Below the pieces are notes generated by a model, which saw nothing but the letters and a program-made list of their open reading frames with translations, made no database searches and was not told the DNA's origin. DNA of 64,000 nt from Rhodococcus pseudokoreensis. Its GTDB lineage: Bacteria > Actinomycetota > Actinomycetes > Mycobacteriales > Mycobacteriaceae. This document shows positions 9,707-18,499 of this stretch, one piece after another. Both the position numbers and the translations under genes were made by a program. The stretch spans positions 4,216,001 to 4,280,000 of the forward strand of contig NZ_CP070619.1 of the NCBI RefSeq assembly GCF_017068395.1, read 5' to 3'. Position 1 is the stretch's first letter. Each line of letters starts with the position of its first letter.

Positions 9707-9726
9707 GGTTCGGTTGTGGTTCGGTT
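9707..9726. promoter_or_regulatory. Direct repeat GGTTCGGTT x2 in divergent promoter region
   Basis: Two exact copies of GGTTCGGTT (9707-9715 and 9718-9726) are spaced 11 bases apart, one helical turn, in the 237-base gap between the divergent monooxygenase and dehydrogenase genes. Placement and phasing suit a regulator-binding site. The regulator is unknown; the AraC-family gene at 11592 is the nearest candidate. Confidence 0.35.
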
Positions 9727-9786
9727 CGACCCACACCGAGCCGACGGCTCCCCACCCATCCGGTGACTTCAACAGGAAGTAACGAA

Positions 9787-10578
9787 ATGAATCGACTGGA
9801 AGACAGCAGAATCCTGGTGACCGGCGCTGCATCGGGACTCGGACAGGCCACCTCTTTGCGGCTGCTTGACGAAGGCGCCTCGGTAGTCGCCGCCGATGTC
9901 TGCCCCGAGGGGCTCGAGAAGACCCGAGCGCTGGCGCAGGAGTCGGGATTCGACAAACGGCTGACCACATTGGAAATGAACATCGGCGACGAGCCGTCAG
10001 TGGTCGACGGCGTCCGATCCGCGGTCGACACCCTTGGCGGATTGGATGCATTGGTCAACGCGGCCGGCATTCTCCGCGCCTCGCACACCCACCACACCAG
10101 CGTCGACCTGTGGAACCAGATCATCGGGGTCAACCTCACGGGAACGTTCCTGGTGGTTCGCGAGGCACTCCCGGCACTGCTGGACAACCCGCGCAGCACG
10201 ATCGTGAACTTCAGCTCGACGTCTGCCTCGTTCGCGGTTCCGTACGTGGCGGCCTACGCCGCCAGCAAGGGTGGCATCCAGTCCTTCACCCACTCCCTCG
10301 CACTGGAATACGGACGCGAAGGCCTGCGCGCTGTGTGCGTCGCCCCCGGCGGCATCAAGTCCGGAATCACCGATGCGACACCCGGGTATGTTCCATCGGA
10401 CGCCGATTGGACGCTGTTCGCCAAACTCTCTCCCGTGCTGCCCACCGACCCCGGCTCGGGCGTGGCCGGGATGGGTGATCCGTCCGCGGTCGCCGGCGTC
10501 ATCGCCATGCTCGTATCCGAGGACGGCGCCTTCGTCACCGGAACCGAGATCCGCATCGACGGCGGCGCGCACGCATAA
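9787..10578 (+). CDS. SDR family NAD(P)-dependent oxidoreductase
   Basis: Classical short-chain dehydrogenase of 263 residues. The cofactor motif TGAASGLG is at 12-19, the NAAG strand is present, and the catalytic Tyr157-x-x-x-Lys161 lies in YAASK. The start at 9787 has AGGAAG upstream; the longer open frame is ignored. The divergent Baeyer-Villiger monooxygenase suggests a paired route, alcohol to ketone (this enzyme) and ketone to ester/lactone. The gene stops three bases before the convergent AraC regulator gene. The substrate is not evident from the sequence. Confidence 0.92.
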   Translation: MNRLEDSRILVTGAASGLGQATSLRLLDEGASVVAADVCPEGLEKTRALAQESGFDKRLTTLEMNIGDEPSVVDGVRSAVDTLGGLDALVNAAGILRASHTHHTSVDLWNQIIGVNLTGTFLVVREALPALLDNPRSTIVNFSSTSASFAVPYVAAYAASKGGIQSFTHSLALEYGREGLRAVCVAPGGIKSGITDATPGYVPSDADWTLFAKLSPVLPTDPGSGVAGMGDPSAVAGVIAMLVSEDGAFVTGTEIRIDGGAHA

Positions 10579-10581
10579 CAC

Positions 10582-11592
10582 CTAGGGTCTGAGCTCCGCC
10601 CGCTCGGCCCGCCACCTGCTCGGGCTGACCCCGAACCGGCCGCGGAACCACCGTGAGAAGTTGCTCGGCGCCGAGAACGCCAGCATGTCTGCGATCTCGG
10701 TGAGGTTCAGCCGTGGGTTCGCGACCATCCGCTCGGCGAGTTCGGTGCGGGTGCCGTCGAGGACGGTGGAGAACGTCTCCCCGCTCTCGGCGAGACGCCG
10801 GTGCACGGTTCTGCGGTCGACCCCCAGGCTGCGGGCCACCTGCTCGACCGAGCAGCGACCGGTAGGAAGCAGAAGTTCGATCAACTCGCGGACCCGGCTC
10901 ACGATCGTCACGTCGTCCGACGGCTCCCACGACTCCAGCAGTTGCTGGGTGTAGGGGCGGAGCAACGGATCGGACATCTTGTTCGGCGCGTTCAGGTCGC
11001 CGGCCTCGAGCACGATGCCCGCGAACTCGTGGTCGAACTTCATCGCAGGCCCGAACAACCGGCGGTGCGTCGCGGCGTCGGCCGGAGCCGGGTGCGGGAA
11101 GCAGACGGCGAGCGGTTTCCAACCGCCGCCGAGGAAGCCGCGCAGCAGCCGGTGCAGCACCCCGACCGCCAGTTCCACCGACTGCCGGACGTCGGTGGCC
11201 TCCCCGACGTCGAGTTCGATCCGCAGAGTCACCAGCCCGCCGCGCTCCGACATCCGGGTCCGCAACGCTTCGTTGTAGGTGTGCTCGTAGCGGGTGAGGA
11301 CGCGCAGGGCGCTGCGGACGTCAGGTTCCTCGCGGACGACGAGGCTGAGCGGTCCGAGGTTGGAGAACTGCCTGCGTTCGGCGAGACGAACCCCGAAATC
11401 CGCGTATCCGGATCCGTCGGCCGACTGCTCGAGCAGCCGCGCGACCGCCGCGGCGGGTATCCAGCGGTCCTGCAGGCCGAGCCCGGACGGGTCGAGGCCT
11501 GCGGCGCGCAGCAGCGGCGCCGGCTCGAGTCCGAGCGACCGGCACAGTTCCACGTACCCGTTCAGCGACGCGTACCGCGCGAGGGGTTTCAT
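10582..11592 (-). CDS. AraC family transcriptional regulator (Arabinose_bd type)
   Basis: DNA-binding regulator of 336 residues. The N-terminal region (about 20-200) resembles the ligand-binding domain PF12625 found in OruR/ArgR-like AraC regulators. The C-terminal double helix-turn-helix contains SVEQVARSLGVDRRTVHRRL and the second HTH with FSAPSNFSRWFRGRFGVSPS. The ATG at 11592 (MKPLARYASL) is preferred to a start 25 codons upstream. The gene is divergent from the nine-gene BKACE/PHA cluster starting at 11803, making it the likely activator of that cluster. The inducer is unknown but is probably the substrate or an early intermediate. Confidence 0.92.
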   Translation of the reverse strand: MKPLARYASLNGYVELCRSLGLEPAPLLRAAGLDPSGLGLQDRWIPAAAVARLLEQSADGSGYADFGVRLAERRQFSNLGPLSLVVREEPDVRSALRVLTRYEHTYNEALRTRMSERGGLVTLRIELDVGEATDVRQSVELAVGVLHRLLRGFLGGGWKPLAVCFPHPAPADAATHRRLFGPAMKFDHEFAGIVLEAGDLNAPNKMSDPLLRPYTQQLLESWEPSDDVTIVSRVRELIELLLPTGRCSVEQVARSLGVDRRTVHRRLAESGETFSTVLDGTRTELAERMVANPRLNLTEIADMLAFSAPSNFSRWFRGRFGVSPSRWRAERAELRP

Positions 11593-11605
11593 GTCGCGTC
11601 CCTGC

Positions 11606-11654
11606 CCTGTCCCGACACCTGGCCGTGTCCCGAAATGATAGGCCTCCTGTCCCG
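11606..11654. promoter_or_regulatory. Three TGTCCCG repeats, candidate AraC operator
   Basis: TGTCCCG occurs at 11608-11614, 11626-11632 and 11648-11654; the first and third extend to CCTGTCCCG and are 40 bases apart, close to four helical turns. They sit just upstream of the AraC-family gene in the divergent region with the catabolic/PHA cluster, as expected for direct-repeat AraC sites. Confidence 0.35.
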
Positions 11655-11802
11655 TCAGGATAAGCATACGACCGGATGCGGCCCTACTGTTAGGTGCATC
11701 ACAAAGAGGCGACGCCGCGGCACCGGATCACCCCGGACGCCCGACCGCGAGCAGTTCTGCAGCGGTACCGCGCCGATCATCACGTCGAAGAGGAGAATTA
11801 CT

Positions 11803-12777
11803 GTGGCACAGGCTGTTCGGTTCTACGAGCACGGCGCACCCGAGGTCATGCAGTGGGAGTCGGTCGAGGTCGGAGAACCCGGCCCGCACGGAGTCCGGAT
11901 CCGCCACGAGGCGGTCGGCCTGAACTTCGCCGACACCTACTTCCGCACCGGCCTCTACCCGGCCGAACTGCCCGCAGGCATGGGCGTCGAGGGCGCCGGT
12001 GTGATCGAGGCCGTCGGCACCGGAGTGACCCACGTGCAGGTCGGCGACCGCGTCACCTACACGGGCAGCCCGCTCGGCGCCTACAGCACCGAACGCGTGA
12101 TGCCCGCCGCACCGCTCATTGCGCTGCCGTCCGCGATCGGCTTCGACACGGCCGCCGCGATGACGATGCGCGGACTCACATCGGCCTACCTGCTGCGCCG
12201 CATCGCCCCGCTGAAGGCCGGCGACGCCGTGCTGCTCCACGCCGCCGCCGGTGGCGTCGGACTCATCTTCACCCAGTGGGCGAAGCTGCTGGGCGTCAAC
12301 GTGATCGGGACCGTCTCCACCGACGAGAAGGCCGCGATCGCCCGGGCCCACGGCTGCGAGCACGTCATCGTCTACACCCGCGAGAACGTCGCCGAACGAG
12401 TCCGCGAGATCACCGGCGGCGCCGGCGTTCCCGTCGTCTACGACAGCATCGGCCAGTCCACCTTCGAGACTTCGCTCGACTGCCTCTCCCGTCGGGGACT
12501 GCTCGTGTGCTTCGGCACGGCGTCGGGACCGATTCCGCCGATCAACGCGATGCAGTTGGCCGTCAAGGGTTCGCTGTTCGTCACCCGGCCCGCGCTCGCC
12601 GACTACATCGCCGACCCGGCGGAACGCGCCGAACTCGCCGGCGAACTCTTCGGTCACGTCGAGGCGGGCCGGATCCGCATCGAGATCAACCAGAGCTACG
12701 GACTCGAGGACGCCGTCCAGGCGCACCGCGACCTCGAATCCGGCACCAGCATCGGCTCCTCGGTGTTCCGGCTCTGA
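11803..12777 (+). CDS. NADPH:quinone oxidoreductase, zinc-independent MDR family
   Basis: Medium-chain dehydrogenase/reductase of 324 residues, close to the quinone oxidoreductase group: NFADTYFRTGLYP near the N-terminus, no structural zinc cysteine cluster, and the nucleotide-binding motif AAAGGVG in the Rossmann domain. It probably reduces a quinone, enone or other alpha,beta-unsaturated carbonyl with NADPH. The GTG at 11803 is preceded by AGGAG at proper spacing, whereas the long upstream open frame is shadow sequence. It is the first gene of the plus-strand cluster and lies 35 bases before the dioxygenase gene. Confidence 0.9.
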   Translation: MAQAVRFYEHGAPEVMQWESVEVGEPGPHGVRIRHEAVGLNFADTYFRTGLYPAELPAGMGVEGAGVIEAVGTGVTHVQVGDRVTYTGSPLGAYSTERVMPAAPLIALPSAIGFDTAAAMTMRGLTSAYLLRRIAPLKAGDAVLLHAAAGGVGLIFTQWAKLLGVNVIGTVSTDEKAAIARAHGCEHVIVYTRENVAERVREITGGAGVPVVYDSIGQSTFETSLDCLSRRGLLVCFGTASGPIPPINAMQLAVKGSLFVTRPALADYIADPAERAELAGELFGHVEAGRIRIEINQSYGLEDAVQAHRDLESGTSIGSSVFRL

Positions 12778-12812
12778 GCCGCGCCACCTCCCACCAGGAC
12801 GGAGACACCAAC

Positions 12813-13727
12813 ATGAACGACACCGCACAACTGACTTATTCGCCCGAGCGGGACGCGATCCTCTCCCCCTCCGGTTCGTTCCGGCTGACGCCGATGACCT
12901 GCTCGCTCGGCGCCGAGTTGTTCGACGTGAACCTCGGTGACGTCTCTCGCGACGACGCCCTGTTCGCCGAACTCCGGGAACTGCTGCTCGAGTACAAGGT
13001 TCTGTTCTTCCGCGACCAGGACATGAGCCGGGCCGAGCACGTGACGCTCGCCGAGCGCTTCGGGCCGCTCGAGGATCATCCCGTCGCCGGCAGCGACCCC
13101 GAGAATCCCGGACTGGTGCGAATCTACAAGGACCTCGACAGCCCGGCCGAGCACTACGAGAACGCCTTCCACTGCGACGCGACCTGGCGTGAAAACCCGC
13201 CCATGGGGTGCGTGCTCCGGGCCGTCGAGACGCCCCCGGTCGGTGGCGACACCATCTGGGTGAACATGGCCCTGGCCTACGAGAAACTCCCCGACCGGGT
13301 CAAGGAGCAGATCGACGGACTGCGCGCCCGGCACAGCATCGAAGCCTCGTTCGGCGCGGCCCAGACGCTGGAGCAGCGGCACGCCCTGCACGACCGTTTC
13401 CCCGACGCCGAGCACCCCGTGGTGCGCACGCACCCGGACACCGGCGAAAAGATCCTGTTCGTCAATTCTTTCGCGACCCACTTCGTCAATTACCACACCC
13501 CGGACAACATCCGATACGGCATCGACTACGCGCCCGGCAGCAGCAACCTGCTCAACTACCTGATCAGCCAGGCGTCGATCCCCGAATACCAGGTGCGGTG
13601 GCGGTGGACCCCGAACAGCGTTGCGATCTGGGACAACCGGTCCACCCAGCACTACGCCGTCCAGGACTACTGGCCCGCCGTCCGCAAGATGGAACGCGCC
13701 GGAATCGTCGGCGACCGGCCCTTCTGA
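12813..13727 (+). CDS. TauD/TfdA family alpha-ketoglutarate-dependent dioxygenase
   Basis: Non-haem Fe(II)/2-oxoglutarate dioxygenase of 304 residues. The iron facial triad is visible as His120-x-Asp122 (FHCDATW) and His280 (STQHYAV), with a following arginine region (VRKMERAGI) for 2-oxoglutarate. Relatives hydroxylate and so cleave taurine, alkyl sulfates or phenoxyacetates, so this enzyme probably releases or oxidises a side group from the growth substrate. It sits between the oxidoreductase and the BKACE gene in the same operon (35 and 51 base gaps). The substrate cannot be fixed from the sequence. Confidence 0.92.
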   Translation: MNDTAQLTYSPERDAILSPSGSFRLTPMTCSLGAELFDVNLGDVSRDDALFAELRELLLEYKVLFFRDQDMSRAEHVTLAERFGPLEDHPVAGSDPENPGLVRIYKDLDSPAEHYENAFHCDATWRENPPMGCVLRAVETPPVGGDTIWVNMALAYEKLPDRVKEQIDGLRARHSIEASFGAAQTLEQRHALHDRFPDAEHPVVRTHPDTGEKILFVNSFATHFVNYHTPDNIRYGIDYAPGSSNLLNYLISQASIPEYQVRWRWTPNSVAIWDNRSTQHYAVQDYWPAVRKMERAGIVGDRPF

Positions 13728-13778
13728 AATTTCGCACTTCCCTAGTCATCAGTTCCGATTTCGAAACGGAGAACACCC

Positions 13779-14831
13779 ATGCATTTCCACGACGACGCCC
13801 TCTTCCCCGAAACCCAGGAGAAGCTGGTCATCACGTGTGCCCCGTACGGTCCGGAGTGGGAGCCGGACGACTTCCGCGAGGACCTGCCGCTGACGATGGA
13901 CGAGCACGTCCAGAAGGCGGTCGACTGCTACGAGGCCGGCGCCACCGTGCTGCACATCCACGTCCGCGAACTCGACGGCAAGGGCTCCAAGCGGCTGTCG
14001 AAGTTCAACGAACTGCTCGCCGGACTGCGCCAAGCGGTGCCGGACATGATCCTGCAGGTCGGCGGTTCCATCTCCTTCGCCCCCGAGGGTGAGGGGTCGG
14101 ACGCGAAGTGGCTCTCCGACGACACCCGGCACATGCTCGCCGACCTCGATCCGGCACCGGATCAGGTGACGATCGCGATCAACACCTCGCAGATGAACAT
14201 CATGGAGCTGATGACCGCCGACGACATCGCCGGCACGTCGATGCAGCGCCCCGAACTGGCCGAGGCGTACCGGGAGATGACGGTCCCGGCCGGCCCGGCG
14301 TGGGTCGAGGAGCACCTGCGCCGCCTGCAGGCGGCCGGGATCCAGCCGCACTTCCAGCTGTCGAGCATCCCGCAGCTCGAGACCGTCGAACGGCTCATCC
14401 GCCGTGGGATCTACACCGGTCCGCTGAACCTGACCTGGGTCGGTATCGGCGGCGGCTTCGACGGCCCGAACCCGTACAACATCATGAACTTCATCCAGCG
14501 GGTCCCGGACGGTGCGTGCCTGACCCTCGAGACCCTCATGCGCAGTGTGTTGCCGGTCAACGCGATGGCGATCGCGATGGGCCTGCACCCGCGCTGCGGG
14601 AACGAGGACACGATCTGGGGCCGCAAGGGCGAGAAGATGACGTCGGTCGCGCAGGTCGAGCAGCTGGTCCGGGTGGCCGGGGAACTGGGCCGGGAGGTGG
14701 CCACCGGTAAGGAGGCCCGCGACATCTACCGGATCGGTCAGACCTACGCCGATGCCGACGAGACCCTCGCCAAGCTCGGGTACGCCCCGAACCGCCGTCC
14801 CGGCCAGGTGGGCTTCACCCAGCACGCCTGA
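13779..14831 (+). CDS. BKACE family beta-keto acid cleavage enzyme (DUF849)
   Basis: Zinc-dependent TIM-barrel enzyme of 350 residues. The family converts a beta-keto acid plus acetyl-CoA into acetoacetyl-CoA (or a CoA ester) and a new carboxylate; the founding member is 3-keto-5-aminohexanoate cleavage enzyme. The metal motif H59-I-H61-V-R-E64 is visible after the first barrel strands, and other family blocks include VGGSISF and GLHPRCGNEDTIWG. Product acetoacetyl-CoA is a direct precursor of 3-hydroxybutyryl-CoA, which fits the downstream PHA genes. A large hairpin follows the gene. The specific keto acid is unknown. Confidence 0.92.
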   Translation: MHFHDDALFPETQEKLVITCAPYGPEWEPDDFREDLPLTMDEHVQKAVDCYEAGATVLHIHVRELDGKGSKRLSKFNELLAGLRQAVPDMILQVGGSISFAPEGEGSDAKWLSDDTRHMLADLDPAPDQVTIAINTSQMNIMELMTADDIAGTSMQRPELAEAYREMTVPAGPAWVEEHLRRLQAAGIQPHFQLSSIPQLETVERLIRRGIYTGPLNLTWVGIGGGFDGPNPYNIMNFIQRVPDGACLTLETLMRSVLPVNAMAIAMGLHPRCGNEDTIWGRKGEKMTSVAQVEQLVRVAGELGREVATGKEARDIYRIGQTYADADETLAKLGYAPNRRPGQVGFTQHA

Positions 14832-14863
14832 TTCCCGCGCCCGGGGGGATTTCGGTCACGACC

Positions 14864-14910
14864 GGGGAGGGAGCCGGATGCTCCAGGTGAGCACACCCGG
14901 CTCCCTCCCC
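14864..14910 (+). terminator. Intra-cluster hairpin with short T-run
   Basis: A perfect 14-bp inverted repeat (14864-14877 GGGGAGGGAGCCGG and 14897-14910) with an inner stem TGCTC/GAGCA is followed by CACCTTTT. It lies between the BKACE and MFS genes, so it is a terminator or attenuator that would lower expression of the downstream transporter/PHA genes relative to the enzymes above it. Confidence 0.7.
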
Positions 14911-14948
14911 GCACCTTTTATCACTCCTGTCGGCCATAGGAGGCCCTC

Positions 14949-16253
14949 ATGGGACTGCCCACCACCACCGCGGACGCGGTCGTCGAGACCACTGCGCCCG
15001 CCCGACGATCCCGGATGTATCCCTGGATCGTCTTCGCGCTCACCTTCGGACTGCTGCTCTCGGACTACATGTCCCGGCAGGTCCTCAGCGCCGTCTTCCC
15101 GCTCCTCAAAAGCGAATGGGCGCTGTCCGATTCACAGCTGGCGTCGCTCAGCAGCGTCGTCGCGCTCATGGTCGGCCTGCTGACTCTCCCGCTGTCGCTG
15201 CTGGCCGACCGGTGGGGCCGGGTCAAGAGCCTGCTTCTCATGGCCGTCCTGTGGAGCGCAGCCACCCTGCTCTGTGCGCTCGCCACCAACTACGAGCAGA
15301 TGCTCGGCGCCCGATTCCTCGTCGGTGTCGGCGAAGCCGCCTACGGCAGTGTCGGCATCGCGGTGGTGCTCAGCGTGTTCGCCCCGCGGGTGCACTCCGC
15401 ACTCAGTGGCGCCTTCATGGGCGGCGGATCGTTCGGTTCCGTGATCGGTGTCGCCCTCGGCGGCGTCATCGCCGTCAACCTCGGCTGGCGCTGGTCGTTC
15501 GCCGCGATGGCCGTCTTCGGACTCATCCTCGTCGCCCTGTTCCGCGCACTGGTATCCGAGAAGAAACTGACGGACGCCGCCGTCGTCGAAGACCCCGCCG
15601 ACACCCCCACCGGTTTCCGGGCCCCGCTCTCGAGCCTCTTCACCACGCCCGCCGTCCTGTTCGCGTACGTCGGTGGTGGCCTGCAGATGTTCACCGCGGG
15701 TGTCCTGCTGGCGTGGCTGCCGAGCTTCTTCAACCGGTCGTACGACCTCGCCCCCGACAAGGCCGGTGCGATGGCGTCGATCTTCGTCCTCGCCGTCGGC
15801 AGCGGAATGGTGGTGTGCGGCATCATCACCGACCGGGTCAGCCGGGACGATCCCACCAAGAAGTGGACCACGGCCGTGGTGTACGGCGTGCTCTCGCTCG
15901 TCTTCCTCGGCGCCGGTTTCCAATTGCCGTCCGGTTCCGCCCAGCTGATCCTGATCGGCATCGGCGCCTTCTTCTCCGCCGGCTCGTCCGGTCCGATCGC
16001 CGCGATGGTCGCGAACCTCACCCACTCCTCGGTGCGCGCCTCGGCCTTCGGCACCCTCACACTCGCCAACAACCTTCTCGGACTGGCGCTCGGCCCGTTC
16101 GTCGTCGGTCTGCTCGCCGACCGCTTCGGCCTCGTCACCGCCCTGCAGATCGCGCCCCTGATCTACGTCGTCGCGATCGTCGCCCTGATTCTCGGCAAAC
16201 GCGCCTACCCGGCCGGACGCCGCAAGCTCGCCGCCCTCACCGCAAACTCATAG
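14949..16253 (+). CDS. MFS transporter
   Basis: Major facilitator superfamily protein of 434 residues with about 12 membrane helices. The loop 2-3 signature appears as LADRWGRVKSLLL, and the second half has an equivalent at LADRFGLVTALQ. A cytoplasmic loop lies near residues 205-225. It resembles aromatic-acid/anion-proton symporter-type carriers more than drug exporters, so uptake of the acidic substrate degraded by the cluster is likely. The start has AGGAGG at good spacing. It follows the hairpin at 14864-14910 and precedes the small hydrolase by 16 bases. Confidence 0.88.
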   Translation: MGLPTTTADAVVETTAPARRSRMYPWIVFALTFGLLLSDYMSRQVLSAVFPLLKSEWALSDSQLASLSSVVALMVGLLTLPLSLLADRWGRVKSLLLMAVLWSAATLLCALATNYEQMLGARFLVGVGEAAYGSVGIAVVLSVFAPRVHSALSGAFMGGGSFGSVIGVALGGVIAVNLGWRWSFAAMAVFGLILVALFRALVSEKKLTDAAVVEDPADTPTGFRAPLSSLFTTPAVLFAYVGGGLQMFTAGVLLAWLPSFFNRSYDLAPDKAGAMASIFVLAVGSGMVVCGIITDRVSRDDPTKKWTTAVVYGVLSLVFLGAGFQLPSGSAQLILIGIGAFFSAGSSGPIAAMVANLTHSSVRASAFGTLTLANNLLGLALGPFVVGLLADRFGLVTALQIAPLIYVVAIVALILGKRAYPAGRRKLAALTANS

Positions 16254-16269
16254 GAAATTGGAGCCGACC

Positions 16270-16863
16270 GTGACCACCCCCACCGAACCGACCGTGGTGA
16301 TCGTGCCCGGACTGCGCGATCACGTCGCCGACCACTGGCAGACACTGCTCGCCGAGCGACTCGACAACGTGCGGACGGTGCCGCCGCTCGAGCGGGACAA
16401 GCTCAGTCTCGCCGCGCGGATCGCCGCCCTCGACACCGTCCTCACCGACATCGACGGTCCGGTGGTGCTCGTCGCGCACAGCGCGGGCGTGGCGATCACG
16501 GTGCACTGGGCCCAGCAAGCGTCCCGACCCGTTCAGGGCGCCCTGCTGGCCACCCCACCGGACTTCGAGGAGCCACTGCCCGCGGGCTACCCCACACGCG
16601 GGGACCTCGACGCGAACGGCTGGAATCCCGTCCCCCGGCGCCGGCTCCCATTCCCCAGCATCGTGGCGGCGAGCACCGACGACCCGCTGGCCCGGTTCCG
16701 GCGGGTCGCCGGGATGGCCGAATCGTGGGGCAGCAAGCTCGTCGACCTCGGCGCCGTCGGACACCTCAACCCCGCCTCCGGTTACGGGTACTGGCCGTAC
16801 GCCGAAGAGCTGCTCCGCGAACTGATCAACTCGACTGCCGCCACCGCCGCGTCGTTCGCCTAG
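16270..16863 (+). CDS. RBBP9/YdeN family alpha/beta hydrolase
   Basis: Small serine hydrolase of 197 residues. The family signature VPGLRDHVADHWQ near the N-terminus, the nucleophile elbow VAHSAG and the late VGHLNPASG with the catalytic His are visible. The GTG at 16270 is preferred (GGAG 8 bases upstream) over a TTG at 16258. It could hydrolyse an ester or thioester of the pathway, though family members have poorly known substrates. It is the fifth gene of the cluster. Its last codons lie within a 24-bp direct repeat (16842-16895). Confidence 0.82.
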   Translation: MTTPTEPTVVIVPGLRDHVADHWQTLLAERLDNVRTVPPLERDKLSLAARIAALDTVLTDIDGPVVLVAHSAGVAITVHWAQQASRPVQGALLATPPDFEEPLPAGYPTRGDLDANGWNPVPRRRLPFPSIVAASTDDPLARFRRVAGMAESWGSKLVDLGAVGHLNPASGYGYWPYAEELLRELINSTAATAASFA

Positions 16864-16895
16864 CGAGACGACACCGCCGCGTCGTTCGCCTAGCG
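16842..16895. repeat. 24-bp direct repeat spanning a stop codon
   Basis: The sequence CACCGCCGCGTCGTTCGCC plus TAGCG occurs at 16842-16865 and again at 16872-16895, a 30-base period. The first copy encodes the last residues and TAG stop of the hydrolase; the second lies in the gap before the acyl-CoA synthetase. It looks like a local tandem duplication. Confidence 0.8.
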
Positions 16896-16930
16896 CCACA
16901 ACCCCGTTCCTCACGACGAGAAAGTTCACC

Positions 16931-18499
16931 GTGCTCAACCTCTCCGTACTCCTCGAAGACTCGGCCCGCCGATTCCCCGACCGTGTCGCCCTGGTGCTCG
17001 GTGACCAGCGGATGACCTACGCCGACCTCGACGCCCAGTCGAACCGGGTCGCGAACCTGCTCGTAGCGGCGGGCATCGAACCGGGCGACAAGATCGCCCT
17101 GTCGTGCCCCAACATTCCGCAGTTCCCCGTCGTCTACTACGGCATCCTCAAGGCGGGAGCGGTGGTCGTACCGCTCAACGTTCTGCTCAAGGATCGTGAG
17201 ATCGCATATCACCTCGACGATTCCGATGCCAAGGCCTACTTCTGCTACGAGGGCACCCCCGAACTGCCGATGGGCGAGTACGGACTGTCCGGCTTCGCGC
17301 AGAGTCCGCGCTGCCGCGCCCTGTTCCGCATCACCACCGACCCGGCCGCCCCCGCCATGATCGACGGCGTCGGGACGCTCGCCGACGCCGTCGCGCGGCA
17401 CGACAGTCACTTCGACGCCGTCGTCCGCGAACCCGGGGACACCGCCGTCATCCTGTACACGAGCGGCACCACCGGAAAACCCAAGGGCGCCGAACTCACT
17501 CACGCCAACATGGCGCTGAACGCGCTGACCGCCAACCGGCTGTTCGACAGCACACCGGCGACCCACGACCGGTATCTGGTGACGCTGCCGCTGTTCCACT
17601 CCTTCGGCCAGACCGTCACCCTCAACGCCGGCATCTCGGTGGGAGCCACCCTCGTGCTGCTGCCCCGGTTCGAGGCGCGCGCCGCACTCGACCTCATCGA
17701 GCGGGAGGACATCACCGTCTTCGCCGGCGTGCCCACCATGTACTGGGGTCTGCTCGGTGCCCTCGACGAACATCCCGTCGACATCGAACGCATCGCACGG
17801 AACATGCGCCGCGCCATCTCCGGCGGCGCCGCGTTGCCGGTGGAGATCCTCACCCGGTTCGCCGACCGGTTCGGCGTGCAGATCCTCGAGGGCTACGGGC
17901 TGTCCGAGACGTCGCCGCTCGCGACGTTCAGCGATCCCGCTCTCGAACCCCGGCCCGGATCGATCGGCGTTCCCGTCTGGGGCATCCAGGCGCGCCTCGT
18001 CGACAAGGAGTGGAACACCGTCACCGGCACCGATCAGATCGGCGAGATCGCGCTACGCGGTCACAACATCATGAAGGGCTATTACAACCGGCCCGACGCC
18101 ACCGCGGAAGTGCTGCGCGACGGCTGGTTCCGCACCGGCGACCTCGCACGCGTCGACGAAGACGGCTTCTACTACATCGTCGACCGCGCCAAGGACCTCA
18201 TCGTGCGCGGCGGTTTCAACGTCTACCCCCGCGAGATCGAGGACGTCCTCATCGGACACGACGCCGTCTCCCTCGCCGCCGTCGTCGGTGTCCCCGACGA
18301 CAGCCACGGCGAGGAGGTCAAGGCGTACATCATCCTCGAACCGGGCGCACAGATCACCCCCGGCGAGTTGATCGCGTGGTCCAAGCAGCAGATGGCGAGC
18401 TACAAGTACCCGCGCACCGTCGAATTCGTCGACTCCCTGCCGATGACCGCCACCGGCAAGATCCTCAAACGCGAACTCGGCAGGAGCCCCGCCGCATGA
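16931..18499 (+). CDS. Acyl-CoA synthetase (AMP-binding, class I adenylate-forming)
   Basis: Acid-CoA ligase of 522 residues. The P-loop YTSGTTGKPKGAEL, the A5 motif EGYGLSETSP, the hinge GWFRTGDLARVDEDGF and the C-terminal catalytic lysine in TATGKILKREL are all present. It activates a carboxylic acid to its CoA thioester through an acyl-adenylate. In this cluster it probably activates the acid released by the dioxygenase/BKACE steps, or free hydroxyalkanoates, before entry into PHA. The GTG start is used. Its TGA overlaps the ATG of the PHA synthase gene by four bases, showing translational coupling. Confidence 0.93.
   Translation: MLNLSVLLEDSARRFPDRVALVLGDQRMTYADLDAQSNRVANLLVAAGIEPGDKIALSCPNIPQFPVVYYGILKAGAVVVPLNVLLKDREIAYHLDDSDAKAYFCYEGTPELPMGEYGLSGFAQSPRCRALFRITTDPAAPAMIDGVGTLADAVARHDSHFDAVVREPGDTAVILYTSGTTGKPKGAELTHANMALNALTANRLFDSTPATHDRYLVTLPLFHSFGQTVTLNAGISVGATLVLLPRFEARAALDLIEREDITVFAGVPTMYWGLLGALDEHPVDIERIARNMRRAISGGAALPVEILTRFADRFGVQILEGYGLSETSPLATFSDPALEPRPGSIGVPVWGIQARLVDKEWNTVTGTDQIGEIALRGHNIMKGYYNRPDATAEVLRDGWFRTGDLARVDEDGFYYIVDRAKDLIVRGGFNVYPREIEDVLIGHDAVSLAAVVGVPDDSHGEEVKAYIILEPGAQITPGELIAWSKQQMASYKYPRTVEFVDSLPMTATGKILKRELGRSPAA

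Noticed and set aside
16842..16895. Direct repeat as a phage or transposon attachment site
   Set aside because: No integrase, transposase or flanking element is present, and the period and position fit simple local duplication.
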